Shown: positions 19,973 through 29,920 of the stretch, one piece after another
Layout of the letters: each line of letters starts with the position of its first letter
Numbering within the stretch: position 1 is the first letter of the stretch
NCBI GenBank assembly: GCA_028382965.1
Contig: JAOEUK010000007.1
Span: 62,001 to 126,000 of the forward strand
Direction of reading: 5' to 3'
Origin: Candidatus Puniceispirillum sp.
Lineage (GTDB): Bacteria; Pseudomonadota; Alphaproteobacteria; Puniceispirillales; Puniceispirillaceae
DNA length: 64,000 bases
Made by a program: the position numbers and the translations under genes
The notes under the pieces: generated by a model
Told to the model about the DNA's origin: nothing
Databases searched by the model: none
Seen by the model: only the letters and a program-made list of their open reading frames with translations

Positions 19973-21118
19973 TTAATTGGCTCTAAATGGGCTGGCTAGA
20001 GCTATATGGTTCTTTTCATCGTCAATGCCCTGTTTTTCGGATGACAGGAAACGCAAAACTGCCTCGCGAAATCCAATATGCGAAATCAAATGCACGGAAT
20101 GAGTGGTAACAGGTAAATAGCCGCGTTGCACCTTGTGAAGGCCCTGTGCACCCGCCTCTACCCGTTTCAATTTATGTTGGATCGCAAATTCGATTGCCTG
20201 ATAATAGCACGCCTCAAAATGCAGATTTGGAATGTCAATATCTGCGCCCCAATTACGACCAAAAAGGGCATCCTCTCCAATAAAATTCAGCGCACCACCG
20301 ATAATTTTCCCATTCATTTCTGCCATGACCAGAAGCATCTGGTCAGCCATTGTCTGGTGAAGTTGAGTAAACACCTCATATGTTAAATAAGCGCCACCCC
20401 ATTTTTTGTCGATTGTTGATATATAGAAGCGGTAAAAGTCATCAATATGAGCCACGGTGATTGCATTACCGGTAAGTGGAAGCAACGTAACCCCTGCTGC
20501 CGCCACTGAGGCACGTTCTTTTCGGATATTTTTTCGTTTCCGCGACGATAGGCTTGCCAGAAAGGCATCAAAATCAGAAAAGTCCTGATTGTGCCAATGG
20601 AACTGGATGCCTGTTCGATGAAGCCAACCATCTTTGACAAGTAGCTGGACATCATCTTCAGGTAGAAAATTGATATGGGCTGATGATAGTTGATATTTTT
20701 CCAGCAGGCGGACCACGCCCTTGGCAAGGGCTACCTTTAGATCACTGCGCTCATCATGCACCAGAAAACGTGGGCCGGTGGCGGGTGTAAATGGTATGGC
20801 GCCTAATAATTTTGGGTAATAGGTTCCCCCAGCCTGCTCGAACGCGTTAGCCCAGCCATGGTCAAAAATATATTCGCCTTGAGAGTGATGCTTCAAGTAA
20901 TGGGGCATCGCGCCAAGCAATTGACCGTCATTACTGCGCAAGAGCAGATGCATGGGGCGCCAGCCACTGTCGCCACCAACTGCCCCACCAGCCTCTAGCG
21001 CAGCTAAAAATGCATGGCTAATAAAAGGATTCTGTTTTCCGGCAATGGCATCCCACTCATTTGCATCGATGGCCGCCATTTCGGTGCCAATATCCAGATT
21101 TAATGTGCTACCATTCAT
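19973..21118 (-). CDS. FemAB/GNAT-like acyltransferase of the DUF482 (PF04339) family
   Basis: A 381-residue cytoplasmic protein with the features of the 'peptidogalycan biosynthesis' DUF482 group, related to FemAB/GNAT acyltransferases. Recognisable stretches are NPFISHAFLAALE near the N-terminus, FDHGWANAFEQAGG, SSRKRKNIRKER, then GRNWGADIDIPNLHFEACYY and a C-terminal GAQGLHKVQRGYLP. Family members are thought to transfer acyl or aminoacyl groups, but no reaction is established for this type, so no substrate is assigned. The gene lies about 90 bp downstream of a RidA-family gene on the same strand, and the two may form an operon. It is convergent with clpA. Confidence 0.8.
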   Translation of the reverse strand: MNGSTLNLDIGTEMAAIDANEWDAIAGKQNPFISHAFLAALEAGGAVGGDSGWRPMHLLLRSNDGQLLGAMPHYLKHHSQGEYIFDHGWANAFEQAGGTYYPKLLGAIPFTPATGPRFLVHDERSDLKVALAKGVVRLLEKYQLSSAHINFLPEDDVQLLVKDGWLHRTGIQFHWHNQDFSDFDAFLASLSSRKRKNIRKERASVAAAGVTLLPLTGNAITVAHIDDFYRFYISTIDKKWGGAYLTYEVFTQLHQTMADQMLLVMAEMNGKIIGGALNFIGEDALFGRNWGADIDIPNLHFEACYYQAIEFAIQHKLKRVEAGAQGLHKVQRGYLPVTTHSVHLISHIGFREAVLRFLSSEKQGIDDEKNHIALASPFRAN

Positions 21119-21205
21119 TAATTTTCAAACCGGTAATTAGGTACGAACAGGGATGAGCAGATCTATTACGACTTTTGATAACAATCTAGAAAATTACGCG
21201 AATGG

Positions 21206-21673
21206 CTAATCAATCTCAAAAATACCATCAATTTCAACAAGACAGTTTAGTGGTAACGCATTGGTGCCGACTGCAAAACGAGCATGCTGGCCAGCATCAC
21301 CAAATGCACTAACCATTAAATCAGATGCTGCATTTACCACGATAGGCTGGCTAAAAAAATCATCTGCCGAAGCCACGAACGCGCCAAGCTTTACGACTTT
21401 AACAACTCGGTCTAAATCGCCACCACATGCAACTTTTAACTGAGCCAACAAATTTATAGCACATATCTTTGCCTGTCCTTGCGCTTTTTCAATGCTAGCA
21501 TTTTGACCAACTGTACCGGTCACCTCCAGCTTGCCGTCCACAAACGGAACTTGACCTGATACAAAGACGAGGTTGCCAGTACAAGTGAAAGGCAAATAGT
21601 TGGCTGCGGGGGTGGGGGCATCAGGAATTGTAACGCCAATCCCTTGGAGCCTTTGTTCTACTTTGCTTACCAT
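21206..21673 (-). CDS. RidA/YjgF family protein
   Basis: A protein of 155 residues with the RidA fold. Family stretches are FTCTGNLVFVSGQVPFVDGK and, near the C-terminus, LPLNCLVEIDGIFEID; the usual ligand arginine region reads HARFAVG. Classical RidA deaminates reactive 2-aminoacrylate made by PLP enzymes, but this longer YjgF subgroup has less certain activity. I chose ATG 21673 (MVSKVEQ) because AGGA lies eight bases upstream; an in-frame ATG at 21688 would add five residues and has no ribosome-binding site. It is located between nrdJ and the acyltransferase gene on the same strand; nrdJ has its own terminator in between. Confidence 0.85.
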   Translation of the reverse strand: MVSKVEQRLQGIGVTIPDAPTPAANYLPFTCTGNLVFVSGQVPFVDGKLEVTGTVGQNASIEKAQGQAKICAINLLAQLKVACGGDLDRVVKVVKLGAFVASADDFFSQPIVVNAASDLMVSAFGDAGQHARFAVGTNALPLNCLVEIDGIFEID

Positions 21674-21817
21674 GGTCTCGTTCCTCATTTGTTTACGGTG
21701 GCAACGAATTATTACAGAATATCAGTGCGGAGACACTTAAATTATATTTTACGAAGCTGGCATAAGCACGAATCAATGGCAAGCCAGTTTGAGTTGTGTA
21801 AGGGGTTTTGATTTATT

Positions 21818-21846
21818 AAAAAGGCCCCACAAAACTGTGTGGGGCC
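21818..21846 (-). terminator. Intrinsic terminator of nrdJ
   Basis: A perfect 9-bp stem (GGCCCCACA / TGTGGGGCC) with a 6-base loop. On the minus strand it is followed by five T residues and an AT-rich stretch. It lies 30 bp after the nrdJ stop codon in the right orientation. This is the clearest intrinsic terminator in the window. Confidence 0.88.
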
Positions 21847-21875
21847 AGTTCTGCAGGTTTTTCTGCGAGAAGAGT

Positions 21876-24800
21876 TTAACTGCAACCAGTAGTACCACCA
21901 CAAGTGTTGCATTTTAGACAGGTACCGTTGCGAACCAATGTAAAGTTCTGGCACTCAGGACAGGCTTCACCCTCGTAGCCTTGCATACGGGCCTGCTGGA
22001 CAATATCTGCCGCTCTTTGATTGTTTTTTCCGGCAGTTACACCACTGCCAATCTCGCTTGTCATATCGTTAGCAAGCCCCACTTTGCCAGTTGGAGCCGC
22101 ACCCGGATTGGATGAACGCATAGTTTCTAGATTAGTGCTTTCTTTGGCAGCAACCGCAGCGCTTCCGTCATTGGAATAGACAACTAATCCCTGCCGGCGA
22201 ATAAAACCATGGCTTGTAACACGGTTCATTAGATCTGATTGGCTGTCACCTTCGCCTGTCGTTGTTACGTCAAGGTCCTCAAGATTTACATGGCCAAGAT
22301 CACTCCGGTCAAGATAGGAAATTGCCAGCTCGCGGAATGTGTAATCAAGGATTGATGTTGACATCTTAATGGCGTCATTGCCGGTTACGATGCCTTGTGG
22401 TTCAAACCGGGTAAAGGTGTAGGCTTCGACGAACTCTTCCAAGGGCACGCCATACTGAAGGCCAATCGACACTGCAATAGCAAAATTATTCATCAAAGAA
22501 CGGAAAGCTGCGCCTTCTTTGTGCATGTCAATGAACACCTCACCAATACGACCACTTTCATATTCACCAGTCCGCAGGTATACTTTATGGCCACCAACAG
22601 TTGCCTTTTGCGTATAGCCTTTCCTACGATGTGGCAGACGCTCTCGTTCTGCCCTGATTACGCGCTCTACTATTTTTTCGATCACTTGTGGAGCGGCTGC
22701 AGCCATTGGTGCATCAATTATTTCTTCTTCGTCAATGTCGTCAACAAGGCCAGATGACAATGGCTGGCTAAGTTTTGAGCCATCACGGTAAAGTGCGTTT
22801 GCTTTTAGACCAAGGCGCCATGACTGCATATAGGCCTCACCACATTCCTGCACTGTTGCTGAGTTTGGCATATTGATTGTTTTTGAAATGGCACCGGAAA
22901 TGAAGGGTTGTGCTGCAGCCATCATAGTAATGTGGCTTTCAACTGACAGAAAGCGTTTTCCAACTCGGCCACAAACATTGGCACAATCAAAGATTGGCAG
23001 ATGTACATCTTTCATGTGAGGCGCCCCCTCTAGGGTCATCGCTCCACATACATGAAGATTTGCAACTTCGATTTCGATCTTACTAAAGCCAAGATATTCA
23101 AGAAGGTTGAAGTCAAAATCATTCATTTTCTCATCTGTGACACCAAGCTTGTTTTTGCAGAAATCCGCTCCAAGAGTGAATTGATTGAAAACAAATTTTA
23201 TATCAAAAGCACTGCCAAGGCTGGCTTCGATTTTGGCGATTTCTTTATTGCCAAACCCCTTGTCTCTTAAAGCGTTCAGCGAAATTGACTGACATTTTTC
23301 TAGGCTACCTGACCCAACTGCATATCTAATGATGTCGTCAGTTTGGTCTTGTGCATATCCCAAACGCTCCAACGCCTCGGGAATAACACGATTGATGATC
23401 TTGAAATATCCACCACCCGCAAGCTTCTTAAATTTGACAATGGCAAAATCAGGTTCAATACCTGTGGTGTCACAGTCCATGACTAAGCCAATGGTGCCGG
23501 TTGGTGCAACTACTGTAGCCTGTGCGTTGCGATAACCATGCTTGCTGCCAAGATCAACCGCTAGATCCCATGCTACTTTTGCTGCATCGGTCAGCAATTT
23601 ATCAGGGCATGATTTGATGTCTAGCGGTACAGGCAGGATTTCCAGCCCTTCATATCCGCTGCTTTGGCCATGCGCGGCAAGACGGTGATTGTTCATAACC
23701 CTCATCATGTGTTTAGTATTTTTTTTATAGTTTGGGAAGGCACCAACCTCGCCTGCAATTTCAGCTGAAGTGGCATAGGCTATGCCAGTCATGATTGCTG
23801 ATATTGATCCACAAATTGCTCGGCCTTCATCACTATCATAGGAATGGCCTTCGGCCATCAACAGTCCACCAATATTAGCGAAACCGAGACCAAGCGTTCT
23901 ATACTCGTAAGACCGCTGAGCAATTGCTTTTGATGGGAATTGTGCCATTAAAACTGAAATTTCTAATGTTAATGTCCAGAACCGGACAGCGTGTTCAAAG
24001 GCGGGTATATCAAAACTAAGATCGCCCTTGCGAAATTGCATCAGGTTAAGTGATGCGAGGTTGCAGGCGGTGTCATCAAGAAACATGTATTCTGAACAAG
24101 GGTTGGATGCGTTTATCCTGCCACCCTCTGGACAAGTGTGCCATTCATTTATAGTGGTATCATATTGCAGCCCTGGATCAGCGCATGCCCATGCCGCATG
24201 AGCAATCTTTTCCCAGAGATCGGCTGCCTTGACGCGTTTTGCAACGCCTCCGTCACGGCGCTGGATCAGCTCCCAATCCCCTTTATCGAGCACGGCTTGC
24301 AGATAGTCGTTGCTGACCCGGACAGAGTTGTTCGAGTTTTGTCCAGCTACGGTTAGATAGGCTTCTGAATCCCAGTCTAAATCGTAGGTTTTAAATTCAA
24401 TCTCGGTATAACCTTGCTGAGCAAACTGAATCACGCGCTGCACATAATTTTCTGGTATCATAGATTTGCGAGCTGATAGGATTGCTTTTTTCAATGTTCT
24501 GTTTGATTTTGGATCAAATAGCCCATCACCAGACAGCTCTTCCGTAGCTTGACATGCAGCCATCACTTCGCCCATGTGTTTTTGAGCTAATTTTGAACCG
24601 GCAACAAGAGCTGCGACTTTCTGCTCTTCTATGACCTTCCAATCAATATAGCCCTCAATGTCCGGATGGTCGATATCTACCGTGACCATTTTGGCCGCTC
24701 GACGTGTGGTTCCACCAGATTTGATTGCTCCTGCCGCGCGATCACCAATGCGTAAGAAACTCATCAATCCTGATGATTTTCCACCGCCTGACAGATTTTC

Positions 24801-25526
24801 ACCTTCGCCACGGAGCTGACTGAAATTTGATCCAGTTCCCGACCCATACTTAAACAAGCGCGCCTCACGCACCCACAAATCCATGATTCCACCTTCGTTC
24901 ACTAAATCATCGCTGACAGACTGAATGAAACAGGCATGCGGTTGCGGATGCTCATAGGCACTAGATGAGCGGGTTAATTTTTCAGATTTGTAATCAACAT
25001 AGAAATGGCCCTGACTAGGCCCATCAATCCCATAAGCCCAATGCATACCAGTGTTAAACCACTGGGGGGAGTTTGGCGCCGCCATTTGCGTTGCTAACAT
25101 ATAGCGCATCTCATCAAAATAGATTTTTGCATCTTCCTCGGTGGAGAAATAGTCACCTTTCCAGCCCCAATAGGTCCATGTACCAGCCAATCGGTTAAAT
25201 ACCTGTTTGGCTGAAATCTCACCTGAATAGCGCCCGCCCTCTGGCAGCTTAGCTAGGGCATTTGTATCTGGCTCGCTACGCCACAGCCACGAGGGAATTG
25301 ACGTTTCTTCAATCCGCTTTAATATATTCGGCACACCAGCTTTGCGGAAATATTTTTGTGCTAGAATATCGGTTGCAACCTGTGAAAATTGCAATGGAAC
25401 CTGAACGTTCTCAGCTTGGAACACAATCGTTCCATCAGGATTACGAATCTCACTGGTAGCTGATCTGAACTCAATATTCTCATAAGCGTCTTTCCCAGAT
25501 GTTGTGAACCGTCTTTCAAAATGCAT
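21876..25526 (-). CDS. nrdJ: Adenosylcobalamin-dependent (class II) ribonucleotide reductase
   Basis: A 1216-residue class II ribonucleotide reductase that makes deoxyribonucleotides using B12 and no oxygen-dependent radical subunit. The N-terminal part contains [19 protein letters not shown] and NSPQWFNTG. The middle contains [35 protein letters not shown] with a core cysteine, and [18 protein letters not shown]. The C-terminal tail has paired cysteines ([19 protein letters not shown]), a zinc-type and redox-shuttle end. ATG 25526 has AAAGGA upstream. The upstream region holds a perfect DnaA box and a 24-bp palindrome; an intrinsic terminator follows the gene. Its presence implies access to cobalamin. 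Confidence 0.97.
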   Translation of the reverse strand: MHFERRFTTSGKDAYENIEFRSATSEIRNPDGTIVFQAENVQVPLQFSQVATDILAQKYFRKAGVPNILKRIEETSIPSWLWRSEPDTNALAKLPEGGRYSGEISAKQVFNRLAGTWTYWGWKGDYFSTEEDAKIYFDEMRYMLATQMAAPNSPQWFNTGMHWAYGIDGPSQGHFYVDYKSEKLTRSSSAYEHPQPHACFIQSVSDDLVNEGGIMDLWVREARLFKYGSGTGSNFSQLRGEGENLSGGGKSSGLMSFLRIGDRAAGAIKSGGTTRRAAKMVTVDIDHPDIEGYIDWKVIEEQKVAALVAGSKLAQKHMGEVMAACQATEELSGDGLFDPKSNRTLKKAILSARKSMIPENYVQRVIQFAQQGYTEIEFKTYDLDWDSEAYLTVAGQNSNNSVRVSNDYLQAVLDKGDWELIQRRDGGVAKRVKAADLWEKIAHAAWACADPGLQYDTTINEWHTCPEGGRINASNPCSEYMFLDDTACNLASLNLMQFRKGDLSFDIPAFEHAVRFWTLTLEISVLMAQFPSKAIAQRSYEYRTLGLGFANIGGLLMAEGHSYDSDEGRAICGSISAIMTGIAYATSAEIAGEVGAFPNYKKNTKHMMRVMNNHRLAAHGQSSGYEGLEILPVPLDIKSCPDKLLTDAAKVAWDLAVDLGSKHGYRNAQATVVAPTGTIGLVMDCDTTGIEPDFAIVKFKKLAGGGYFKIINRVIPEALERLGYAQDQTDDIIRYAVGSGSLEKCQSISLNALRDKGFGNKEIAKIEASLGSAFDIKFVFNQFTLGADFCKNKLGVTDEKMNDFDFNLLEYLGFSKIEIEVANLHVCGAMTLEGAPHMKDVHLPIFDCANVCGRVGKRFLSVESHITMMAAAQPFISGAISKTINMPNSATVQECGEAYMQSWRLGLKANALYRDGSKLSQPLSSGLVDDIDEEEIIDAPMAAAAPQVIEKIVERVIRAERERLPHRRKGYTQKATVGGHKVYLRTGEYESGRIGEVFIDMHKEGAAFRSLMNNFAIAVSIGLQYGVPLEEFVEAYTFTRFEPQGIVTGNDAIKMSTSILDYTFRELAISYLDRSDLGHVNLEDLDVTTTGEGDSQSDLMNRVTSHGFIRRQGLVVYSNDGSAAVAAKESTNLETMRSSNPGAAPTGKVGLANDMTSEIGSGVTAGKNNQRAADIVQQARMQGYEGEACPECQNFTLVRNGTCLKCNTCGGTTGCS

Positions 25527-25548
25527 TTATTTTTTCCTTTGATATAAC

Positions 25549-25557
25549 TTATCCACA
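25549..25557 (+). promoter_or_regulatory. DnaA box (TTATCCACA) upstream of nrdJ
   Basis: A perfect match to the high-affinity DnaA box TTATCCACA, 23 bp upstream of the nrdJ start. DnaA is known to regulate ribonucleotide reductase genes in E. coli, so control of nrdJ by DnaA is plausible. Only one perfect copy is visible here, and binding is not shown. Confidence 0.55.
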
Positions 25558-25594
25558 ACTCTTTCAGTTGAGAATATCGTTTTGTTTCCATGCG

Positions 25595-25618
25595 TTAACA
25601 CAGATTGATCTGTGTTAA
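25595..25618. repeat. 24-bp palindrome upstream of nrdJ (candidate operator)
   Basis: A perfect inverted repeat with 11-bp arms (TTAACACAGAT) around a TG centre, 69 bp upstream of the nrdJ start. It contains an ACAC...GTGT frame like NrdR boxes but the centre differs from the AT-rich NrdR consensus, and the paired second box usual for NrdR is not seen. It may be an operator for NrdR or another dimeric repressor. Confidence 0.6.
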
Positions 25619-26010
25619 TCCTACAACATCTAGCGGGTGCAAGACGAACAACATACCTCATCTAGGAGGTCAGGGACAATAGCCAAAATAAAAGAAGGGT
25701 AGAATAATTATGATCAAATTGCATAAATGTGAATTTTGATGTTCTGATTTTGCTGTTACTGTTACTAATAAGTGATTGATGACGAGTTGTTTTTGCTTTG
25801 AAACGCGCCAAAATTTTTTGGGTTAAAGGGTGTAAAAATATTTTTAAGTCTAACCCTTTTCTGTTATCCTAAATTTAAGCAGTTTATTGACTAGTGTTGA
25901 AAAATTTACCTTTGGGGTCTGTTCGCGACTGGACTGGCTGGGTCACTTAAGGCTATAAAAATGTTGTTTATGTTGCCAACAGCGGAGTTATAAGCGGGGG
26001 GAAAAAATTA

Positions 26011-26367
26011 ATGGATTTAGTAACTCTTCTGACTTTAAAATTAATGGCAAAACAGGTTGGGATTGATCAATTTAAAAATCGGTATTACGAAGAACGTCGG
26101 GCGCGTTTGGGTAAGCCACCTCGTCGTTATGTAAGGTATAATGGCTTATCGGAGGCCACAAAAGTACCAGCAGACTGGCATGGTTGGTTGCATCATACTG
26201 AGCTATCGCCACCACCATCCGGTGGCTATGAAAAATACGAATGGCAGAAAGAACACCTGCCTAACTTAACAGGAACAAGCGATGCTTATCGCCCGCAAGG
26301 ACATATGTTGAATGGTGGGAAACGGAAATCAGCCACCGGTGATTATGAACCATGGAACCCAGTTTAA
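26011..26367 (+). CDS. NDUFA12-family subunit of respiratory complex I
   Basis: A 118-residue soluble protein of the NDUFA12 (B17.2-like) family, a supernumerary subunit of NADH:ubiquinone oxidoreductase found in alphaproteobacteria and mitochondria. The signature is visible as RYVRYNG, the VPADWHGWLHH stretch and a proline-rich C-terminus ending YEPWNPV. It has a strong G-rich ribosome-binding site (AAGCGGGGGG) before the ATG. It lies apart from the nuo operon, as usual in this group, and is followed on the same strand by mlaD and a DUF2155 gene, a neighbourhood I recognise from other alphaproteobacteria. Confidence 0.92.
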   Translation: MDLVTLLTLKLMAKQVGIDQFKNRYYEERRARLGKPPRRYVRYNGLSEATKVPADWHGWLHHTELSPPPSGGYEKYEWQKEHLPNLTGTSDAYRPQGHMLNGGKRKSATGDYEPWNPV

Positions 26368-26441
26368 TCATTTCAGGTTCTGGAAGTATTCTGATATTGC
26401 GTTTTAAGATTTCGGCGTCTAATCGTAAGGAGAAGTAATCG

Positions 26442-26894
26442 ATGCATAGAAATACTGTGGAAACCATTATGGGAGCCATTGTTTTGCTGGCCGCAGCCAG
26501 CTTCTTTGCCATGGCTTACGAGGTTGCTAATCTAAAGGATAGTGATGGGTATGGTATTATTGCGGAATTTGGAAGCACTGGAGGTCTCGCGATTGGTGAT
26601 GACGTTCGTATTTCAGGAATTACGGTGGGTCAAATTACGGCGCAAAAGTTAGATCCTAATACGTATATCGCAAAAATATCTATGTTGATTGATCCTGCAG
26701 TAAAAATACCAACTGATAGTAGTGCTCGAATTACAGCTGCGTCTCTTTTGGGAGGAAATTATCTTGAGCTGATGCCAGGTTCTGCTACTGGCACGCTAGC
26801 TGCTGGGGGGGTTATCTATGATACTCGTGATCCGGTTAGCCTCAGTGATCTGCTTGGCAAGGCAGTTTTTTCACCAAGTTCTTCAAAGAATTAA
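26442..26894 (+). CDS. mlaD: MlaD-type MCE-domain lipid transport protein
   Basis: A 150-residue protein with one N-terminal membrane segment (about residues 8-26) and a single MCE domain. The domain shows EFGSTGGLAIGDDVRISGITVGQI followed by the typical end ARITAASLLGGNYLELMPG. MlaD forms the periplasmic hexamer of the Mla ABC system that moves phospholipids between outer and inner membrane; the other Mla genes are not here. AAGGAG lies upstream of the ATG. The orphan mlaD next to NDUFA12 and DUF2155 is a familiar alphaproteobacterial arrangement. Confidence 0.9.
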   Translation: MHRNTVETIMGAIVLLAAASFFAMAYEVANLKDSDGYGIIAEFGSTGGLAIGDDVRISGITVGQITAQKLDPNTYIAKISMLIDPAVKIPTDSSARITAASLLGGNYLELMPGSATGTLAAGGVIYDTRDPVSLSDLLGKAVFSPSSSKN

Positions 26895-26955
26895 TGTGAT
26901 TCTTATATGAAGGATTCTATCGTTAAAAAAGTTAAGTAGCAGTTAAGCTAAATAC

Positions 26956-27369
26956 ATGATCATTTGCCATTCAATAATACGTCATCATTTGCTAATCGCT
27001 CTAGCCCTCGCTCTTTTGTCTGGTCTTTTGGGCGGAGTTGTTTCTGCCTCTAATGCTGTTTGGATTGATGGAAGTAAAGCTCGATTGCAGGCACTGGATA
27101 AAATTACAGCGCGAATCTCCACTGTTGAATCATTCGTTGGTGTCGCGCATTTTTTTGGCACCCTGGAAATTACAGTTGAGCGATGTGCGTTTCACCCGCC
27201 AGAGGACCCTCCCGAGAATGCAGCATTTATCACCGTATATGACCGAGGCCACCGCGACTTGAAGCCAAACCTCGTTTTTTCGGGGTGGGTCTTTTCATCG
27301 AGTCCAGCGGTGTCAGCTCTTGAGCATCCAGTATATGATCTAACCTTGCTTGCTTGTATTAATGATTAA
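26956..27369 (+). CDS. DUF2155 domain-containing exported protein
   Basis: A 137-residue protein with a signal peptide (hydrophobic residues about 11-30, ending near VSASNA). The mature part is the DUF2155 domain: LQALDKITARISTVESFVG, FGTLEITVERCAFHPPEDPPE and VFSGWVFSSSPAVSALEHPVYDLTLLAC. The two cysteines (ERC and LAC) are in family positions and may form a disulfide. The function of the family is unknown; its fixed neighbourhood with mlaD and accC/aat genes suggests an envelope role. Its 3' end overlaps the convergent aat gene by 11 bp. Confidence 0.87.
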   Translation: MIICHSIIRHHLLIALALALLSGLLGGVVSASNAVWIDGSKARLQALDKITARISTVESFVGVAHFFGTLEITVERCAFHPPEDPPENAAFITVYDRGHRDLKPNLVFSGWVFSSSPAVSALEHPVYDLTLLACIND

Positions 27370-28060
27370 TATTGGATTTTTTAAGACTGTTAAGGAAGGG
27401 CTTGATTAGCTGCTCACTGGGTGTCTCTAAGGCTAGGTCACCTTGACGGACGAGCGCATTATTTAATATTATCTGAAAGTCAAGGCGATCAATTTCTGTG
27501 GTGCCAAATTGTTGCAGGTGGTCATTAGTAAACTGTGCATCAAGCATTAGAAATTTACCATGTTGCAACCGTGCTATAAGATGAACGAGCGCTATCTTTG
27601 AAGCATCTGTTTTCCTTGAGAACATTGATTCACCAAAAAAAGCTGCTCTTAAAGCAACTCCATAGAGGCCACCAACCAGTGTCCCGTCTAACCAAACCTC
27701 AACAGAATGAGCAAATCCCATTTTATGAAGTGCAATGTATAGTTGACGTATGTCTTTATTAATCCAGGTGTCTGTTCTCTGATCATTAAGAAACGCACAT
27801 TCATCAATGACCGCTGCAAAATCCAAATTCAATGAGATCTGATAAGGTGCTTGTCGGATGCGCCGCCGCAACCGTCGGGGCACATGCACTCCATTACCAA
27901 GAGATTCATCAATCGGAATAAGTGCCCGATGGTTGGGGGCATAAAATTTTAACTCAACACTGTCATGACTTTCCGCCATGGGAAACAACCCTAACGAATA
28001 TGCCTTTATAATTGTCTCTGGCGAGTAGGTGTAACGGGTAGCCAAGTGATGCCTCCACAT
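27359..28060 (-). CDS. aat: Leucyl/phenylalanyl-tRNA--protein transferase
   Basis: A 233-residue aminoacyl-tRNA-protein transferase that adds Leu or Phe to proteins with N-terminal Arg or Lys, making them ClpS substrates. Conserved parts include YSPETIIKAYSLGLFPMAE at the N-terminus, RTDTWINKDI, FAHSVEVWLDGTLVGGLYG, FFGESMFSRKTDASKIAL and LDAQFTNDHLQQFG. The ATG at 28060 has no ribosome-binding site; a TTG at 28045 has GGAGG six bases upstream and could be the true start, dropping five residues. It follows accC by 13 bp on the same strand and its end overlaps the DUF2155 gene. Confidence 0.95.
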   Translation of the reverse strand: MWRHHLATRYTYSPETIIKAYSLGLFPMAESHDSVELKFYAPNHRALIPIDESLGNGVHVPRRLRRRIRQAPYQISLNLDFAAVIDECAFLNDQRTDTWINKDIRQLYIALHKMGFAHSVEVWLDGTLVGGLYGVALRAAFFGESMFSRKTDASKIALVHLIARLQHGKFLMLDAQFTNDHLQQFGTTEIDRLDFQIILNNALVRQGDLALETPSEQLIKPFLNSLKKSNINH

Positions 28061-28073
28061 AAAAGACGTGAAG

Positions 28074-29417
28074 TTACTGTTCTTTTAAGAACACCTCTTC
28101 AAGCCACCGTATATTGTAGTTACCATCCTTTATCGCGTCGGCTTCTACAAGGCGTTTGTGAAGGGTTAATGTTGTCGGGATAGGCTCAACAACAAACTCT
28201 TCTAACGCCCGTCTTAACCGTGCCAGACAATGTGTCCTATCATCACCACGAACTATTAGCTTCGCAATCAAGCTGTCATAATGAGGAGGCACAGAATAGC
28301 CCGAGTAGAGACATGATTCAACTCGCACACCGGGACCTCCAGCAGCATGGTATGCTGTCACTTTGCCTGGGGTTGGCATAAAGGTCTCAGGATGCTCAGC
28401 ATTGATTCGGCATTCAATAGCATGACCCGTAAATTTAATATCGTCCTGAGTAAAGGACAAAGGTAGACCTGACGCAATTCGAATTTGTTCGCGCACTAGA
28501 TCAATGCCGGTAATTTCCTCTGTAATAGGGTGTTCAACCTGAAGGCGGGTGTTCATTTCAATAAAGAAAAATTCACCATCCTCGTAAAGAAATTCCATAG
28601 TGCCAACACCAAGATAGCCCAGTTTACGTGTAGCTTCGGAAGCAATGCTGCCAATGTGCATGCGTTGATCTGCTGTTAATCCTGGTGAGGGGGCTTCTTC
28701 AAACAGTTTTTGATGGCGGCGTTGAATTGAACATTCACGTTCGCCAAGATGTACAACGTTGCCGTACGAGTCGGCAATCACTTGAACCTCAATATGACGG
28801 GGCTGGCTTAGATAACGCTCAAGGTAAACTGTGTCATCACCAAAAGCTGACTTGGCTTCGGCACGCGCAGCTAAAAAGGCTTCTTTAAGGTTGTTGGCGG
28901 TCTCGGCTACCTTCATTCCACGCCCACCACCTCCGGAAGCGGCTTTTACCAGCAAAGGATAGCCAACTTCTGCGCTGATAAGCAAGGCTTCCTCGATTGT
29001 GTGGACGGCACCTGGTGAGCCCGGAACCAGAGGCAGTCCAGCATTGGCGGCGGTGACTTTGGCCTCTACTTTGTCGCCCATTGCCCGAATATGACGAGGT
29101 TCTGGTCCAATAAAGGTCAGTCCGTGCGCCGCAACTATCTCTGCAAAATCGGCATTTTCAGATAAAAAACCTACCCCTGGGTGGATTGCATCTGCGCCAG
29201 TAATTGCGACGGCTGAAAGGATGGCAGGGATGTTAAGGTATGATTCTGCACTGCTTGGTGGGCCAATACAAACTGATTCGTCGGCAAGACGAACTGGCAT
29301 AGAATCTGCGTCAGCGGTTGAATGTACGACAACGCTTGGGATATCAAGCTCCTTACATGCACGTAAAACGCGTAACGCAACATCACCACGGTTGGTTATC
29401 AATATTTTTTTAAACAT
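28074..29417 (-). CDS. accC: Biotin carboxylase subunit of acetyl-CoA carboxylase
   Basis: A 447-residue ATP-grasp biotin carboxylase, the usual length. It begins MFKKILITNRGDVALRVLRA. The ATP-binding glycine loop VKAASGGGGRGMKV, RECSIQRRHQKLFEEAPSP and the catalytic FIEMNTRLQVEHPITE are intact. It carboxylates the biotin of AccB in the first step of fatty acid synthesis. The gene follows accB by only five bases, with aat downstream in the same direction. Confidence 0.97.
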   Translation of the reverse strand: MFKKILITNRGDVALRVLRACKELDIPSVVVHSTADADSMPVRLADESVCIGPPSSAESYLNIPAILSAVAITGADAIHPGVGFLSENADFAEIVAAHGLTFIGPEPRHIRAMGDKVEAKVTAANAGLPLVPGSPGAVHTIEEALLISAEVGYPLLVKAASGGGGRGMKVAETANNLKEAFLAARAEAKSAFGDDTVYLERYLSQPRHIEVQVIADSYGNVVHLGERECSIQRRHQKLFEEAPSPGLTADQRMHIGSIASEATRKLGYLGVGTMEFLYEDGEFFFIEMNTRLQVEHPITEEITGIDLVREQIRIASGLPLSFTQDDIKFTGHAIECRINAEHPETFMPTPGKVTAYHAAGGPGVRVESCLYSGYSVPPHYDSLIAKLIVRGDDRTHCLARLRRALEEFVVEPIPTTLTLHKRLVEADAIKDGNYNIRWLEEVFLKEQ

Positions 29418-29422
29418 AATGA

Positions 29423-29914
29423 TTATTCAACTATAACAAGAACTTCACCGAATTCAATCGGCTGAGCGTTGCGCACAAAAACTTTGACCACCTTGCCCGC
29501 TTTTGGTGCTGTAATTGGGTTCATAACTTTCATTGCTTCGACAATAAGAAGAGTTTGACCCGCATTAACGCTATCACCCTCGACGATAAACGCAGGCGCA
29601 TCTGGTTCTGGTGAGGTGTAAACGGTGCCAACCATGGGCGACGTAACGGCGCCTGGATTGTCCGCTGGATTTATTTCCACCTCCGATACTGTCTCAATTG
29701 CTGAAGGCACTACAGCTGATGTCGTTGGCGGTTGGGCTGTGACAACTGGACTAGCACTGCTAACTCGCGATAGCCGAATGGCCACTGTATCTGTTTCATA
29801 CTCGAGCTCAGCAAGATTTGCGTCACTCAGGATATTAGCAAGCTCTTTAATAAACTTCGTTTCACTGCTTGATGAGGTTTTGCTGACTGCAGTTTTTTTT
29901 GATGTTGTTGCCAT
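29423..29914 (-). CDS. accB: Biotin carboxyl carrier protein of acetyl-CoA carboxylase
   Basis: A 163-residue biotin carrier. It has a Lys/Thr/Ser-rich start, a Pro/Ala/Val-rich linker (about residues 50-85) and a C-terminal biotinyl domain with EAMKVMNPI; the biotinylated lysine is Lys129. It works with AccC, encoded immediately downstream, and with the AccAD carboxyltransferase encoded elsewhere. It lies six bases after aroQ, so aroQ-accB-accC-aat look like one operon. The N-terminal KKTAVSKTSSSSETK extension is longer than in E. coli but low in complexity. Confidence 0.96.
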   Translation of the reverse strand: MATTSKKTAVSKTSSSSETKFIKELANILSDANLAELEYETDTVAIRLSRVSSASPVVTAQPPTTSAVVPSAIETVSEVEINPADNPGAVTSPMVGTVYTSPEPDAPAFIVEGDSVNAGQTLLIVEAMKVMNPITAPKAGKVVKVFVRNAQPIEFGEVLVIVE

Positions 29915-29920
29915 TATTAA

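Larger units (their letters stand above)
25527..26010. other. Divergent intergenic region nrdJ / NDUFA12
   Basis: About 480 bp, strongly AT-rich in its middle. It contains the DnaA box at 25549-25557 and the palindrome at 25595-25618 on the nrdJ side, both listed separately. No gene, tRNA or B12-box-like element is seen. The promoter of the NDUFA12-mlaD-DUF2155 group should lie in its right half. Confidence 0.5.

Noticed and set aside
25527-26010. Cobalamin riboswitch upstream of nrdJ
   Set aside because: No B12-box-like GCCACTG element or extended structure was found; the palindrome and DnaA box explain the regular parts.
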